A stretch of DNA of 64,000 nt from contig OV121097.1 of assembly GCA_921293015.1 (NCBI GenBank), positions 16,243,924 through 16,307,923 on the forward strand, read 5' to 3'. Below, piece by piece: positions 36,401 to 49,400 of the stretch (its first letter is position 1; each line of letters opens with the position of its first letter). Below the pieces are notes generated by a model, which did not search any database, was not told the origin of the DNA, and saw only the letters and a list, made by a program, of their open reading frames with translations. This stretch comes from Phorcus lineatus. Taxonomy: Eukaryota > Mollusca > Gastropoda > Trochida > Trochidae. Made by a program: the position numbers and the translations under genes.

Positions 36401-39400
36401 TTGATACCATCAAGCATTCTTTTCAAACAGAGGTAGCAACCTCTGTCAAAATACGAACGTTTCTCGGTCTAAAGATGTAGAAATATTTATGTGATTGAAT
36501 GCAATCAAAGTTGGTGCAGTCAGGGACGCCGTTTCACAACTTTAAATCGCCAAAGTTATTTCCATAAGCTTTCCAGAAGCTAAACTTTATTCGAATAATG
36601 CCCTTTGAGTCTTCTTAACAGAACAAATACGCCTCATTCAGCGACTGCATCATTGCATAGGCCTTTGTATATATGTTATTCATGCATTCGGTGTTTTCAT
36701 TGCCTGAAATATTGCAATATAGTAGTGTAAGTTGCAATATTGTGCCGCCAGGGGAATTAGCCGGAAGCTCGAAAAGCTCATAATCTTAAAATTAGCTAAA
36801 ATGCGATATTAATGATTTCATGAATTAATTCTTATTAATCATTATTGAAATAACAGATAAAATTCGAACTGAAAAATGATAACATTGATGCTTGTTGATT
36901 CCTGTTTGCCTATAGAAGTATTTATAATGTTCTGTTGGTTGTTGATGAATCGACAGTTTCATTTGACCTTTTCATATGAGATAAAAGTACAAAAAGTTGT
37001 GTTGACCGCAGACTCATCGACTATTTTCATGTAAAAATATTCATTTACTAGAATATAGAAAGGTGGAAAGTGTTATAACAGATGACATAAAGAAGAATGC
37101 TTATCGAAACCTTCTACTCCAGGGTTGAAAATGAATTTGATTTTTTTATGAGATGACTATTCACAGACTATATTGGTATATTCTAGAATGATGGAAGCTT
37201 TAAAGTGTCACAGAGTATGTTTTAGGATTTTAATGTTTCTAAAATTATAAACACCTTATGGTCTGAGGTAAACTCGATCTCCCCTCTAAACCTGCAGTTT
37301 TATTTCTTGATCGTCAAAATTATTATAAATATGTAAGGATGTCGAAATTTTGCGTCCACTTAATATTTATACAAGTAATATGACCTACTTTACACTACCG
37401 ATGAAGTTTTGTCTTTGTGTCTGCTGTGAATTAGTGTCCAAAATTACGTTTGACTCATTGGTGCGCGCACTTGTCCGGTTATCGATCACGTGCACAAATC
37501 ACGACTTGAACCTGTTTATTGTCACTATACTGCACTAATATGTACTGAGATACCTCTTGATAAAATAAAACCATAAAGTTTGACATATTGGACTCAAGCA
37601 ACATACTCTGGGGCCCCCTTAAAGGTGATGTTTATTTGAGGTAAATGTAATTTTAGTGAGTGAGTTGAGTTGGGTTTTAAGGCCGCTTTCAAGAGTATTT
37701 CACTTATATCGTGTAAATCGTGTAAACATATATATATAACGTTGTCATGCTTCACAATATTTAAAAAAACGGTCGTTGGCAATTCAACAACCTATAGCAA
37801 AACCACTACTGTCAGTTCATTTGATGCTGTGAAACATTTTACAATAAAGATTGTTGTCATGTCCGCAATGAAACCTTGGTCAAAGCCTTCATGACATTTC
37901 AGATGTTTTCAATATAACATTGAAGTTCCCAAGGACGCCTGTCCCTCCAGAGGTCACGACCTACATGTGCATGACCTTTGACCTTGACATGTTGGAGAAA
38001 GGCGTGGACTACCACCTGATCGCAATGGAACCTCTGACTGATAATGTTAACGTGATGCATCACACGGATCTCTACACGTGCAGCCAAAATAGTAAGACAG
38101 GAAATCACACGATATTAGAAACCTATAAGGGTTTTAGCGATTGTCTATCTATCGATATTGACCTCAATTGCAAAGTTGAAAGTCATAAAGATTTTCCTAA
38201 GGAAATCTTTGAAATCATTCTGCTCTATCAGACGTTATTTATCGAGTGACTTCTTTCGCAACCTTTTTGTTCCATATGAGAACCCAATCCCAATTGTACA
38301 ATCGGCAACTGAACATTTAGACAAAGGATTTTTTAATGGCTTATGAAACTGTTGTGAAGCCTGGAATGTACGATGCTAAAGTAATATATTTATATATCTT
38401 TTTTTTAGATGATTAAAGCTGTAAAATATTGCCCATCTGTTTCTGAGGTTACTTGGAGGTGAACACCTCGTGAAGACTAAAATAATGCAAAGAAATATGC
38501 CAACATATCTATCTCCGAATTATGACTCTATCGGACAATCCTCTGGATGAAATCAAGTCACTTTATACAATTGTATTATATCATTTATATGGTTTTATTG
38601 TTTGTTCTAGGTGATCCAAAACCTTCTCCAGAGAAGTGTTACATGACAGAACCCGGATGTACTGATTTGCTTTCCACGTGGGTACTGGGACTTCCGGGTC
38701 AGTGTTTCCATGAGAAAGCTGGCTTCCGGTTTGGAGGAGATGTTACCTCTCGCATTATGATCCAGGTACAGTGGAACATGGACCAAAATGGGTCCGTTTT
38801 TGAGACGACACTAAAAAATTTAGAAATCTATAAATTTTCAAAGAGAGAAGACCTGAATGTGTTACAATGTATTTTAAAAAATGCAGTTATCCGTCTAACG
38901 CCGAATCAATTTCAAAAGGATTCCGAATAAGTAGATTCGTCAATTGAACGTTTGTTGGATGATGCAAATAGATCATTAAATGTTGTGTCATTGATGTAAA
39001 CAAGAGCAGTTTTGAAAGTGTACTCATGTCCATATCTATAACAAACGTTGTAGTGATTAGTCTGATGCAGGACTGACAAATGAGTGGATTCAGTTAGTTG
39101 AGTGTTTATTGGAGGAACCAAGTAAGAACATTTTATGGAGTGTAAATGACCCTGAATGTGAAACAATCTCCTCATGTCATGAAAATGGCAGTTATCACTC
39201 CACCGCCCTTTTGACTTCAAAAGAATACCAACAATGGAAAATTCTTTATGGAAAATAAATTGAACGTTTTTGGCTGCAGTGGCGGATCCAGGGAGGGGGT
39301 TCAGACCCGCCACTGGGATAACCCCAAAGTGACCCCCTTCTCATTGAAATCCCTACATTGTAAATCCCAAAATATTGAAAAGGTCTGAACTGTCATTTTT

Positions 39401-42141
39401 ACTATTTCTCTTTCTACAGCATCATTGGAACAACCCGGACAAGCGACTGGATTACATTGACGGCAGCGGACTTATTCTTTATATGACAAGGAAGTTGAGA
39501 CCTTATGATGCCGGTCTTTTTGTCACGGGACAGACCCACTTGGTTATTCCACCCGGCGAGTCCCGAAATGTCATAGAATCAACATGCACTTCCGAATGCA
39601 CACATCTGATAATACAAAAGCCGATATTTTTCCTTACGGGCTTAAACCATATGCACTATTTAGGTGAGGGTACATAACTGCAGCAAATGTGTTTCTTTGA
39701 AGTGACACAGAGTATGTTTCAAAATAACCATGTGGCTCATGAATGAGCCGGAAAACCATATGCCCTTAGTTATGTTTTAAAAATTCCAAAGCTTGAACCT
39801 TTATCTATTAAAAAATTTCATTTTTATTGATTATTCGTTTTATTTCATAAATGATATTTACTGGAACTCGAAACGCTACGCCTCATTTTCATGTAAATCA
39901 GTTACGCTGCCAACCCATATTTCTCTGTGTGTCTGCAGAATATCATTTTACATAATTACGTTTTAGTAATTAGTGAGCGCCATTTGCTGGTTTTCATCAC
40001 AAATCACGACGTTAACCAGATTTTACACTATACTGAACTGATAAGAGTTAAGATGGTAATTTTCAGAAACAAACACTACTTCTCCACATAACAACGCAAG
40101 TTTATAAAGTTTTACATATTTCAATCTTAACAACATACCCATACATGTCTCGAAGTCTGCAAAACATTCAAACTTAACCATGATAAAAGTTACTTTCGAA
40201 CTCCTGAAGAGACGTGTAGTTGGCACAGTTTCCCCTTAGTTCCAAAATCTACCTACTTGTTCTACTGCCTATATCATGATCATTAACATTGTCTTTTTGA
40301 CAGGATACCAGCACAAAGTTGAACAGTTCAGAGACGGCGAGAAAGTGCGAGACTTATCACGAGATGATGACTATAGCTACGATAGACCAGTTATCCATCA
40401 GTAAGAAAATTTGTGTCAATAAAACCAAATAATGAATACCAATCATTCGTTTATATATTGTTTAAGATTTCAAAAGTAAATTCAGCTTCATATGTAACTA
40501 TTACTTCTTACTGCAGATGAATTATAACATAAATTTTGAAAATTTGACAATCTCATCGTTCATCGTAGACTTAACGCTGTCGTGTACGAATTCGCAGATT
40601 TCCGGAGCCTATCGAAATACGCCCTGGGGACAGATTGCTCACCACCTGCGTCTACAGAACTGTTTCCAAGGCAACAACGACACAGTATGGGGAAGGGACA
40701 GGCGATGAGATGTGTTACTCCTTCTTTGCCTTCTACCCGCTAAGTCACGTGACCCGGAAGAGCTGTTACACATGGGATGACGTAGACATGTGCAAGTACG
40801 ACAGAGGGATGTTAAATGGATGTGACACATCCATGTTCTTCAACACTTCTCGTTCTGACACGAGAGAGCTGATGTCAAAGGTTTGTTTGTTTAAGTAAAG
40901 GACCCAATCTCGCTTACTTTACTTTTTGAAGGATAAAACACATCATCGATGACATCCTTGTATCCTAAAACAGCTGGAAAGTAAAACTGCGCACGCGAAG
41001 TGTAGACTGAAAAGTACTGTTTTCTCTCAGTTATAAACAGACAATGTCAATTTTCAAATTTAAAAAATAAAATTCAAATCCACTTTTAAAACTGCTTTTC
41101 AATATTTTACTTGCACTAATTTAAGGCATAGATTTCACTTACATGAATTGCAAGAACGGTCAGGTTGTGTTATTTGGTCAAAAGATAGATTGCTAGTTTT
41201 AGGGAGAAAGGGGATGTCATCTGCTTGTTTGCCAAATAATGGTAAGTTGTAACGTCTGCTCTTGGATACCTTATCATAATTTAACTCACGAGTGATTTTC
41301 AAAATAAAAGACGAAGTTCATGGTACGTAAACAGTGTAGCAAAAACCGTTGACACAGCACGTAGCTTAGTTTACTCTTTTAATCCAGGGTATGTAAATGG
41401 AGCGGGAGCGTAATCGTTTTAGAATGAGACAAGATGAGTAAATGTTCAATGCCATCTCCTGTATTTTACCTTCTCTTTCCTGGATGTTAGGATAAGGAAA
41501 TGTCAGTTGGGTGGTGTCAACCTGAACTGTTGCGATCAACCATTTATTTTTGCAAACGGAGCATGAGGTAGTCTTTCAAAACCGATCTTCCCCGCAGGAC
41601 ATTACTAGCGCTGGTCCTACAGCTTGCTAATGTAAAAGCCAGGGTAGAGAAAATATACAAACTTAAGACACGATTTTTATCGTTTTTATAGTATAAATCA
41701 ACTTCATCTTCTTCTTTTATTAATATATTATATAAAGTTTATAATTTGTATTTCTGCCATCATTTTTCAAGTCCAACATTTTTTTTCTAAAAGAACATTA
41801 ATTCATCATTGATCGCAAATGACTTTTTACCCCCATAATATATTTTACAGGTTCTTGACAACTGCAACCACTTTTCTGAGTGCCGGAGGGAGTGCCCAGC
41901 AGCTCTGAACGAAGCCCTAAAACACCCCTGTCTCACTGGGAAGATGCGACACGTAAACTTCGACTTCTTGCGTACAACAAGCATGGACATGGAGGTTCTG
42001 AAGTTCTTTACTGCTTTGGATTCTTGCCATAGTTCAACCTCCTTGCTTGATAAACCCTTTCCCAGTACTGGTTCCAAGAAAGATCTGAGATTCGGTCTTG
42101 TGGTCCACTTGTTTGTTGTATGTTTGTACTTTTTGAATTGA
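30396..42141 (+). CDS. Gene C: secreted temptin-module copper type II monooxygenase-like protein, complete
   Basis: Ten exons: 30396-30409, 31903-32098, 32532-32661, 36198-36296, 37903-38091, 38611-38765, 39420-39663, 40304-40400, 40598-40880, 41851-42141. The sum is 1698 nt, i.e. 565 codons plus stop, with every phase consistent. Exons 1-2 give a signal peptide (MISL, then RVTVAVLLMVLTGTRAY) and, with exons 3-4, the temptin-like module (VIPNGDRVPHPC, RLDSDGDGLTNGQELGD). Exons 5-9 are the DBH/PHM-type core. Cu_H ligands: VMHHTDL (exon 5) and HHWNNP (start of exon 7). Cu_M ligands: HMHYLG (exon 7) and GDEMC (exon 9). Exon 10 has one cysteine module (DNCNHFSECRREC) and a hydrophobic tail. Such enzymes hydroxylate substrates with ascorbate and O2 in the secretory path or outside the cell (family knowledge). 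The substrate is unknown; PHM's Asn316/Tyr318 are not kept. AATAAA lies at 42435. Confidence 0.88.
34736..34967. mobile_element. Inverted-repeat (Mutator-like MITE?) element, short complete form
   Basis: 232 bp in gene C intron 3, ending in CATTCTCTC and GAGAGAATG with inverted similarity of about 55 bp inside. It is flanked by a perfect 9-bp direct repeat ATGTTTGGA (34727-34735 and 34968-34976). A 9-bp target duplication is typical of Mutator-like elements (established knowledge); the family assignment is inferred from that alone. Confidence 0.85.
35068..35140 (+). repeat. tRNA-like fragment, probably a SINE head remnant
   Basis: TCCGTAGCTCAGTGGGTTAA resembles a pol III A box, and GGTGTTGATTCACACC resembles a B box, at tRNA-like spacing. 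The ends do not pair as an acceptor stem, so it is not called a tRNA gene. No SINE tail was recognised. Confidence 0.5.
36413..36790. repeat. Third, right-truncated copy of the 9-bp-TSD family
   Basis: It begins CATTCTTTTCAAACAGAGGT and shares long internal blocks with 21806-22257, e.g. the GTTATTCATGCATTCGGTGT region and ATTCGAATAA...TCTTCTTAACAGAAC. It ends near GGAAGCTCGAAAAGCTCA without the expected right terminus. It lies in gene C intron 4. Confidence 0.65.
37649..37718 (+). repeat. Truncated copy of the molluscan-type retroposon
   Basis: GTGAGTGAGTTGAGTTGGGT, then TTTAAGGCCGCTTTCAAGAG and TATTTCACTTATATCG, closely match the first third of the insert at 1083-1320. It lies in gene C intron 4. 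Confidence 0.7.
39276..39350. repeat. Dispersed 'AGTGGCGGATCCAGG' repeat fragment
   Basis: GCAGTGGCGGATCCAGGGAG followed by GGGTTCAGACCCGCCACTGG, with C-rich, partly palindromic sequence. A relative (AGTGGCGAATCCAGAAAC) starts near 59894 in gene E intron 2. It lies in gene C intron 6. Confidence 0.45.
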
Positions 42142-45100
42142 TATGTTTTCGTTAATTGGAGTGTAGATGTTCCTCTTTCTTTGATAAACCCTGGCTTTGT
42201 AGTGCTTATAAAGTAAAGAATCGGTCTTGTGTTGCAGTTCTTTGGGTTATTCTTCTATGTTCTGAATCATTACCGTTGGTAAAATTTGTTTGAATTGCAG
42301 CTTGCTTCCTTCAGAAACCTTCCCCAGTAGTGGTTCCAAAATAGATCTTAGTCTCTGCTTTTTGTTTCAGTTACTTTGTCTTCGTGTTTTAACATTATTA
42401 TTGTACTGTATTTTGGGCCAGTGGCCTTTAACTGAATAAAATGTCTGTCTGTTTTATGTTGTGAAATGTTATACCTAAATGCATGGAAACGTTGATGGTC
42501 TAATAGTTCCTGAAAATGTAAGTGTGGAAGTTCTCTACGTTTATTTCAAATACCAAGTACTGATATCAAAATGTGACTTCCCAGCCTTATGTTCAAATTC
42601 CAACCACCGCTTTGAAACCACAAATATATATAATATGTAGTAATAGTGTATTGAAGTTCTACGTTACTTTTGAATAAATTTAAAAACGTACCCTAGTGCT
42701 ATTTACCATTTCAAATGATTAAGAGATGTTTACACAAAAATGGCCACCGGTGGTTTGTGCATGGTACTTGTTCTCTTGTTCGACTATGGGTTATCGGGTA
42801 GAGTAATGAGATGTTTGATTCTCTGAAAATAACACATTTGGCATAAACTAATGTTCATTTAGACAAATTTGAAGAAACAAAACACGTGCTTCCGCGCCTT
42901 TAAGGGACCTGTTAACTTTAAAACATGTGTTATAAGCACGACATGTTAATTGTTATCTAAAGTATTTAAAATAGATACAACATACAACGGCATAGTTTTG
43001 TATCAAATGTCATTCAAAAAAATATATTCAGCATATTTGTCGTGACTGCAAAACCTGTATGCCAAATCTACACTTATGACTATTTTTATTTTAAACCGTA
43101 AAAGTGCACACACACACACACACACCATTTATGGATTCCAAATTATACAGTGTCAGACTTCATGAATTTGTTTTCTTACTTAGATATATATAACTTATAA
43201 AAAGTTAATAAGGACAATACATATAACATGTCATAATGATGAGCACTTTCTTCACCTAAAAAAGGGCTCCGGCCCATTTAAGGTGTCAAGCGATAGTTCA
43301 TGGCTACCATTTTTGCCAAACAAAGACATATTTTTCACAATCAATGACAAGACTAGCTTAAACTGTGTAAACATGCCTCTCAAAGAAGACACTTTGCTAA
43401 ACAGAGCGTATAAAATCCTTTTAAAGTTGCAGTAGGAGAGAAAAGTTCATACATAAAGTAAATACCTCAACTTGATCACTACAAAAGCTATGAGAGAGTA
43501 GCGTAGGAGGCTGGAATGGCTTAAGCTCCCTCTTTTTGGAGATCATGAATACAAAAGTTTGAACTTATTTAGAGTTGCTAGATTATAAATAAACTGAATT
43601 TTGTGTTCTTAAAAATAATGTTCACGTCACCTTGGATCAACAAATAAGAAAGCATACCTTTAAGTTGTAAAGACTTAAATTTATATATATAAGAATTATA
43701 TATAGTTACCCGAGGTCATCGCCCTTTCAGTAAAGGGTAACCAATTCACCTACACACAACCAGCTTCACTTTGCTTTACCAGTTACTTGAGAGGCCTGGA
43801 GCTTCATGTTTCTCTTTGTCCTTCGCGCATGGCTGGGTAGCGAAACTTCAATAACATTGTTTGACAAACATACTATAACGTACATTTTCTTTATGAGATT
43901 TTGAAGGCGTTTCAAGGGGCATCCTTATATTACAAAAGTACAAATGTTATTATACGATAGCTACATAAAAACCCAAGCAATTAAAATAACACTGATAAAG
44001 AGATTATGACATTTAACGAAACGAGTGTGAAATTTGTATCCCCTGATCGAGAGCGAGGGTAAGGCCCTATACACAAAATTTTCAAATTTTACAAAGGTAA
44101 AATCACAAACTTTGGCGCGTGAGGATTAAAAAATAACCCATGTATGGCATTTTATTCGGATTGAAGGAATCAGGTTCGATCTCCATCTTGCGACGACACG
44201 GACAACTTGACACGGGAACTCGCGCTGAAACAATCGCTCCTAAGTAAAAGTGGTTCGTGCACATATGGAAAATATGTCACAACTCATGTCTCATGTCTCA
44301 CAATACTGACAATACAAGAGAGGTGAAATTTATTGATAGTCTTTATGTCAAAATCAACCGATTGCCTTATTTAGGTTATTCATATCTGGATATACAATTG
44401 TACAAATGATAACCTAAACCCTGAAAAAATAGCCACTCAAATGAATCGTGCTCTTAAGTCTTGCCAGTTATATATATATAATAAGTACTCTATATCCAAA
44501 GCTACGCCGTCAACAAACATACATGTATCTTTCAGATGCCTTTTAAACGGTGAATCATACTAGCAAAATTAGGAATCTAAACTCAAAATCGAATTAGCAT
44601 AGTTGTTAAAGAAAATTACAAACAATTAAATCGGCATCGAAAGCATAAGCTATTTGAAGTTGTTCCAAGAGCAAATTCTTAAGTCTAGGTTAAGTTTAGG
44701 GACGGGAGACGAAAACACTAAAGCTGGAAGCCATATAGAAAAAGTGTTTATAAACTTTCAATGTTTATGATATCAGTACAAGCTGAAAAGAAGCTGATCT
44801 GAATCATAAATAAAATTGAATAGAAACTAAAATAACTACATTTGTAATTGATTTTTTATCCCCAAAAAATTAAACTCGGTACATTTTTGTCCAAAAAATG
44901 TTTTTGAAATTTGAACTTTAGATTAATTTTAAGTTTGTCCCTTTGACCTCATTTCTGACCAAGTTCACATACACATTATCAAATCATATTTAATTGATTA
45001 GATTTAGAACGCAAGGTATCATTTTAATTTGTCATAAGAGTAATCTTACAATAGATGTTATTTCAAAATAAATGTAACTTTAGCTAATGTGGACGTGGCT

Positions 45101-46442
45101 GATGGTCTTCAAATTTCTATCCTGGTTTTTAAAAAATATTTAGTAACACTCATATAAACGCTAAACCTTTGGACCGAACGTGTTTGAAGTATTTCTATTC
45201 CGCCCTGAATTTGTTTATTTGAATATATGTTCCTGATTTTACTGAAAACAAAATGGAATAACTTGACGAAACACAATGTCGTTTTTGCATGTTGCTTGAA
45301 CGCAAGCAGATATTTGATTAAATGGCTTAACAATAGACGCCAAAAAAAATAAGAATTAAAAACTTGCTTTTGTAAGTATTTTGACTTATCATATTGATAA
45401 AGTATCCAATAATGTAACTGTTAAAACAGCCGTAATGCTAAGAGTATGTATACAGTAACAAGTTGTACTACCATACCTTTTCTCTTTAATGTACACCCTG
45501 TATTGCACGGGTACAACAAACCTCGGGTCAACAACCTCGGAAAGAAACATTCTATGAATGCGTCGCTCTGTTTGGAAGAAAGGATACTCCGCTCTAGTTA
45601 GCTCAACTTACGTTTATTATCATACGCAGTTTCAAATACCCAAGCACTCCGCACGGGTGCACAAGACACACAGCCTTCCCACAAGGACGACATGGCTACC
45701 ACAAGGTATTGTTCTTAAACCTTTTCTCATTCTAAGTTTTTACAGTCTCATCAAAACTTATATCATCGTGCTCATCCTACAACGCAGTAGAGCAGGGATG
45801 GGACAAGGTTCCGGTTTCCATCAATTTAATTGAAATTTTGCAAAATCTGATACACTATCTTATACTTTGAGGGTCTGTTCTTCTGGTATCCAACGCCAAC
45901 CAGTTACTCATCTTAGTGACAAACAGATTTGTTTTATCAACTATCAAGTGTTACATTTTTCAATATCTGAACGGTATGCTTTTTATTCCAATGCAATCAT
46001 TTTTAATGACATGAACATTTGATAAGTTTACTGTTTATGATGGCATCAAACCTTTTGGTATTTAAACTCAATATTTATCTTAGTAAACCACCTCTTTTGT
46101 AACATGGAGCATGGAGAAACAAAAAAAAAACAATAATAAAAATGTGCTTAATATAATAGCAATGATAATTTTCATATTGTGTGTGGAAGTTATATCCAAT
46201 TGTTAGACCTTTATATATGCCTATTTCATTCCAAGATGTTTTATTATTCATAAAACCGTGAAGTTTCAAATTTCTAAATCTTTTTCAAGGCTGTCATTCC
46301 GCAAAACAATGCATGAGAGTAAACCTTGATCTTATGCAACAACAGCCTAAGGTTCAATTCCCTCTATGTAACCTAGGTGACATTCTTGTAGTGTTGATCA
46401 TGAAGATTCAACGAGTAATAATTTTATGATCACGAGTTGACA
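42142..46442. other. 3' UTR of gene C and intergenic region before gene D
   Basis: After the likely polyadenylation site near 42450, no gene is supported. It contains a (CA)n run (about 43107-43126), AT-rich microsatellite patches (near 43685 and 44470) and a block (45183-45325) related to 4985-5120. The remaining sequence shows nothing I can name. Confidence 0.5.
42435..42440 (+). terminator. Polyadenylation signal of gene C
   Basis: A canonical AATAAA about 295 bases after the stop codon, followed by a GT-rich stretch (ATGTCTGTCTGTTTTATGTT). It is the best hexamer in the likely 3' UTR. Confidence 0.5.
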
Positions 46443-46483
46443 ATGACAAGGCACGCTACTACTTCCAATACTTTTTGCCAAAG
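46443..46483 (+). CDS. Gene D predicted first coding exon
   Basis: ATG at 46443, 13 codons (MTRHATTSNTFCQ) and two bases, then donor GTAAGC. The phase fits exon 2 (47772, after CATCCTACAG). The n-region before the hydrophobic core is longer than in B, C and E, so another upstream ATG exon is possible. Confidence 0.45.
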
Positions 46484-49400
46484 GTAAGCCTTCTAGAGAC
46501 GTCACGACTAATGCAAACATACAGAAACGTTCCGCTCTGGTTAGTCCCTTTAAAGCATGAACATGCAGTAAAACGTAGCTGCAGTTTTTAAGTATACATC
46601 ATCCGTGAATCTCTGACGAAGCTGCTGTATTTGGAGAGGTTCCTTACAGTTTCCTTGGAAATGTTGTTATTTTTGCAGCCAGGGATCATTGGTTTACAAT
46701 GCCAAACATTTACAGCAGTCACGGAGTTGGTTGGCTATAGTCCTATATAAGTACCCACGTTATTCGTTTCAATTGTTATGCAACGTGTATAATCTTTCTT
46801 TCATATTGAATTCTGATGAACAGCTAAGTCATTCCTTGACACGTTAATGTTTACGATAGAGTTTTTAAAAAAATACTGAGCAAGCATTCAAATCACACAA
46901 TCACGTGAATGAGAAATCAGCTTTACCTACATTACATGTACCTACATGTTTACATTGGTAAACAGTAAACAATATGACAAAGAGTGTAATCTACGTAATC
47001 TATCGCTCGTTCGAATTTGTTTTTTAACTCTGACGATAGAAGTTATTACAATAATCTTACAACCTATTCGTTGGTTTCAATATAAGAGTGACCTTGACCC
47101 ATCCGTGCATGACAGCTAACTCACGAAATGATGAAATTGATACCAACTGTTATTCAACGTTATGTTATACACAAGAGATATATACATGTACGTTTAAGTT
47201 TTTTACACAAGATAAGATGCGTTAATTATATACCACCAAACAGTTTTAAAAGTTTTTAAATTCTAACCTCCATTTTAGGAGATATGCGGTTCTAAAAATC
47301 TAAAAATACTTTGCCAGATGAAATGAAATTTCAAAAATGCAATAATAGGTATTAGTAAAATGCAGTCTACACATTGCTTATACCAATCCTCCCGTTGCAA
47401 CACAATGATTATGACTTTCTCAAATTAAGTTAATGAAGCATTTTACACATGATTTACAGTACTTCCTCATCAAGAACTTTATAATATATTAACCTAGGCC
47501 CCATCATTATTTTCTTATAAGTTCAAAATTTGTTCAATAATTCATAATACTCATCATTAATACCATTTGTCTTTTTCAAAGGCAAACGAACTGGGTTGCG
47601 CAACTGAGTAGCAAAACAATTTTCCTTTTAACAACTAAGTTTTTTCCCTGTTGCTCAGCCCATAAGCGCCTAAGTATGCTTATTTGTTAACTCATAGTTC
47701 ATGTATTCGGTTATGGTCATATTAAGACCATATGAATTTTCTAAGCTAACTATACCGTTTCCATCCTACAGCATATTTACAGTGTTTCTGCTGATCCACT
47801 GCGCCTACGGTTTCCAGTACTTCCAGCTACGGATCCCCAACGGAGGCAATGTCAGTCATCCCTGTCAGGTGTCGGGAATTTGGCGAGGGGTCGGGCATCT
47901 GAGGGCCGTGGGAGGGGGGCCAAGAAATCCATTTGGCTTAGACTTCCACAGACTTGGAAAGGTAAGTTATCAATATAATGTGTTAGCTGCTAACCCGGTT
48001 CTATGCTCGACAGAAGCATTTACTCGAGAATTAACTTCACAAAAACATTATTATTCTAGGATAAAATTGACGTACCATTTGATTGGAAACTGATGGGCAA
48101 ACAGTGACGCTTTTCTAGAAACGCTGGGAAGACTAGAGACCCTTCACATGTACAAGAAGCACATATTTCTTAAGTCTTAAATAGCCACGATAAAATATAT
48201 ATAAGATAAACATGAAGAACAGTGTCCATGTTTTCAATTTTACTGTTCATATTTTTTAAAGAATTACGAAATATGCTCAACTTATTACGGAGGTTACGTG
48301 TTGAGAATCCTCTATATAAAGGAAGAGGGAAATCATACTAGTAGTAACTAAATAAAGCACGGTGATTTATCATTATTATTTGTTGCGACAAGGTGTTGGG
48401 AGTAAACGGGAGAAATGCCTATTTATGTATGCTTCGATAGGAAATAAAACATTCGCATTTTACGATTATTGTATATTTGCGAAAATTTTATTCCAAAGTA
48501 TATTGTTACAGAAATGGTCTGAAGAGTTGTGTCAGCTAGACTCTGACGGGGATGGACGATCTAACGGAGATGAACTTGGGGACCCTTACTGTACCTGGAC
48601 CCCAGGGTCCATTCCTACACGCATCTTGAATATCTCTCACCCAGGTAAAATACTTTATACCAGTTGATTGTTGAACAATGTCTTAAGGTCTTCGCTATAG
48701 AGTTATTATTATTTGTATCAATTTTAAAGTTTAATTAGAAAAAAATAAATGGTTCTTTGTAAGAAAGACGTTGTGCTGGAATATCCACATGTTACTCATA
48801 AGTCCGATCAACAATGGTCATGACACGGTCAGGTTTTTATCTATAATTAGCTTTATTTCGGAATGTTTGTGCGCTAACCTAATTCGCGAATCCTATAATT
48901 TTCTGCCATCGTTGGAGTTTCTTCGTGTGGCTTGTAAATTATGAAATGATCTTAAGTAAATATTGGCAGTATCTCGCTGTGAGAACTTGTAATCATCTCC
49001 ATACATTATGTAGTATTACAAGCTTGTAATGATAAGAGGCTAATCAGTGAATGCAATCAGGGGATTATGAAAGCCTAGCGAACCAAAACACTAATTGAAC
49101 AGGATGAAGTACATATTCTCATGTGTTTTCTTTCTCCCGTAGGAGTCTGTGAGCCCGTCGGAAGCCCGCAATGTATGGACAAAAACAAGGAAGTACATTG
49201 CGGAAATCAGGAGTTTGTATGTGATCCAATACACGAAGAAGGTAACTATAGAACATTCATAAAGAGATAATGACGTTAAAACTTTTTAAATAAACTTCTT
49301 TATAAGACAACAAATGCATTTGTAGATGACTTGCTCAGTCAACGAGTTAAGATTTTCGCATCTTTCCAATCTCATTTAAATAAAATCTAATATTGCTGCA

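Noticed and set aside
38912-39313. 133-codon minus-strand frame in gene C intron 6
   Set aside because: No recognisable motif, and it overlaps a dispersed repeat fragment; not enough to call a gene.
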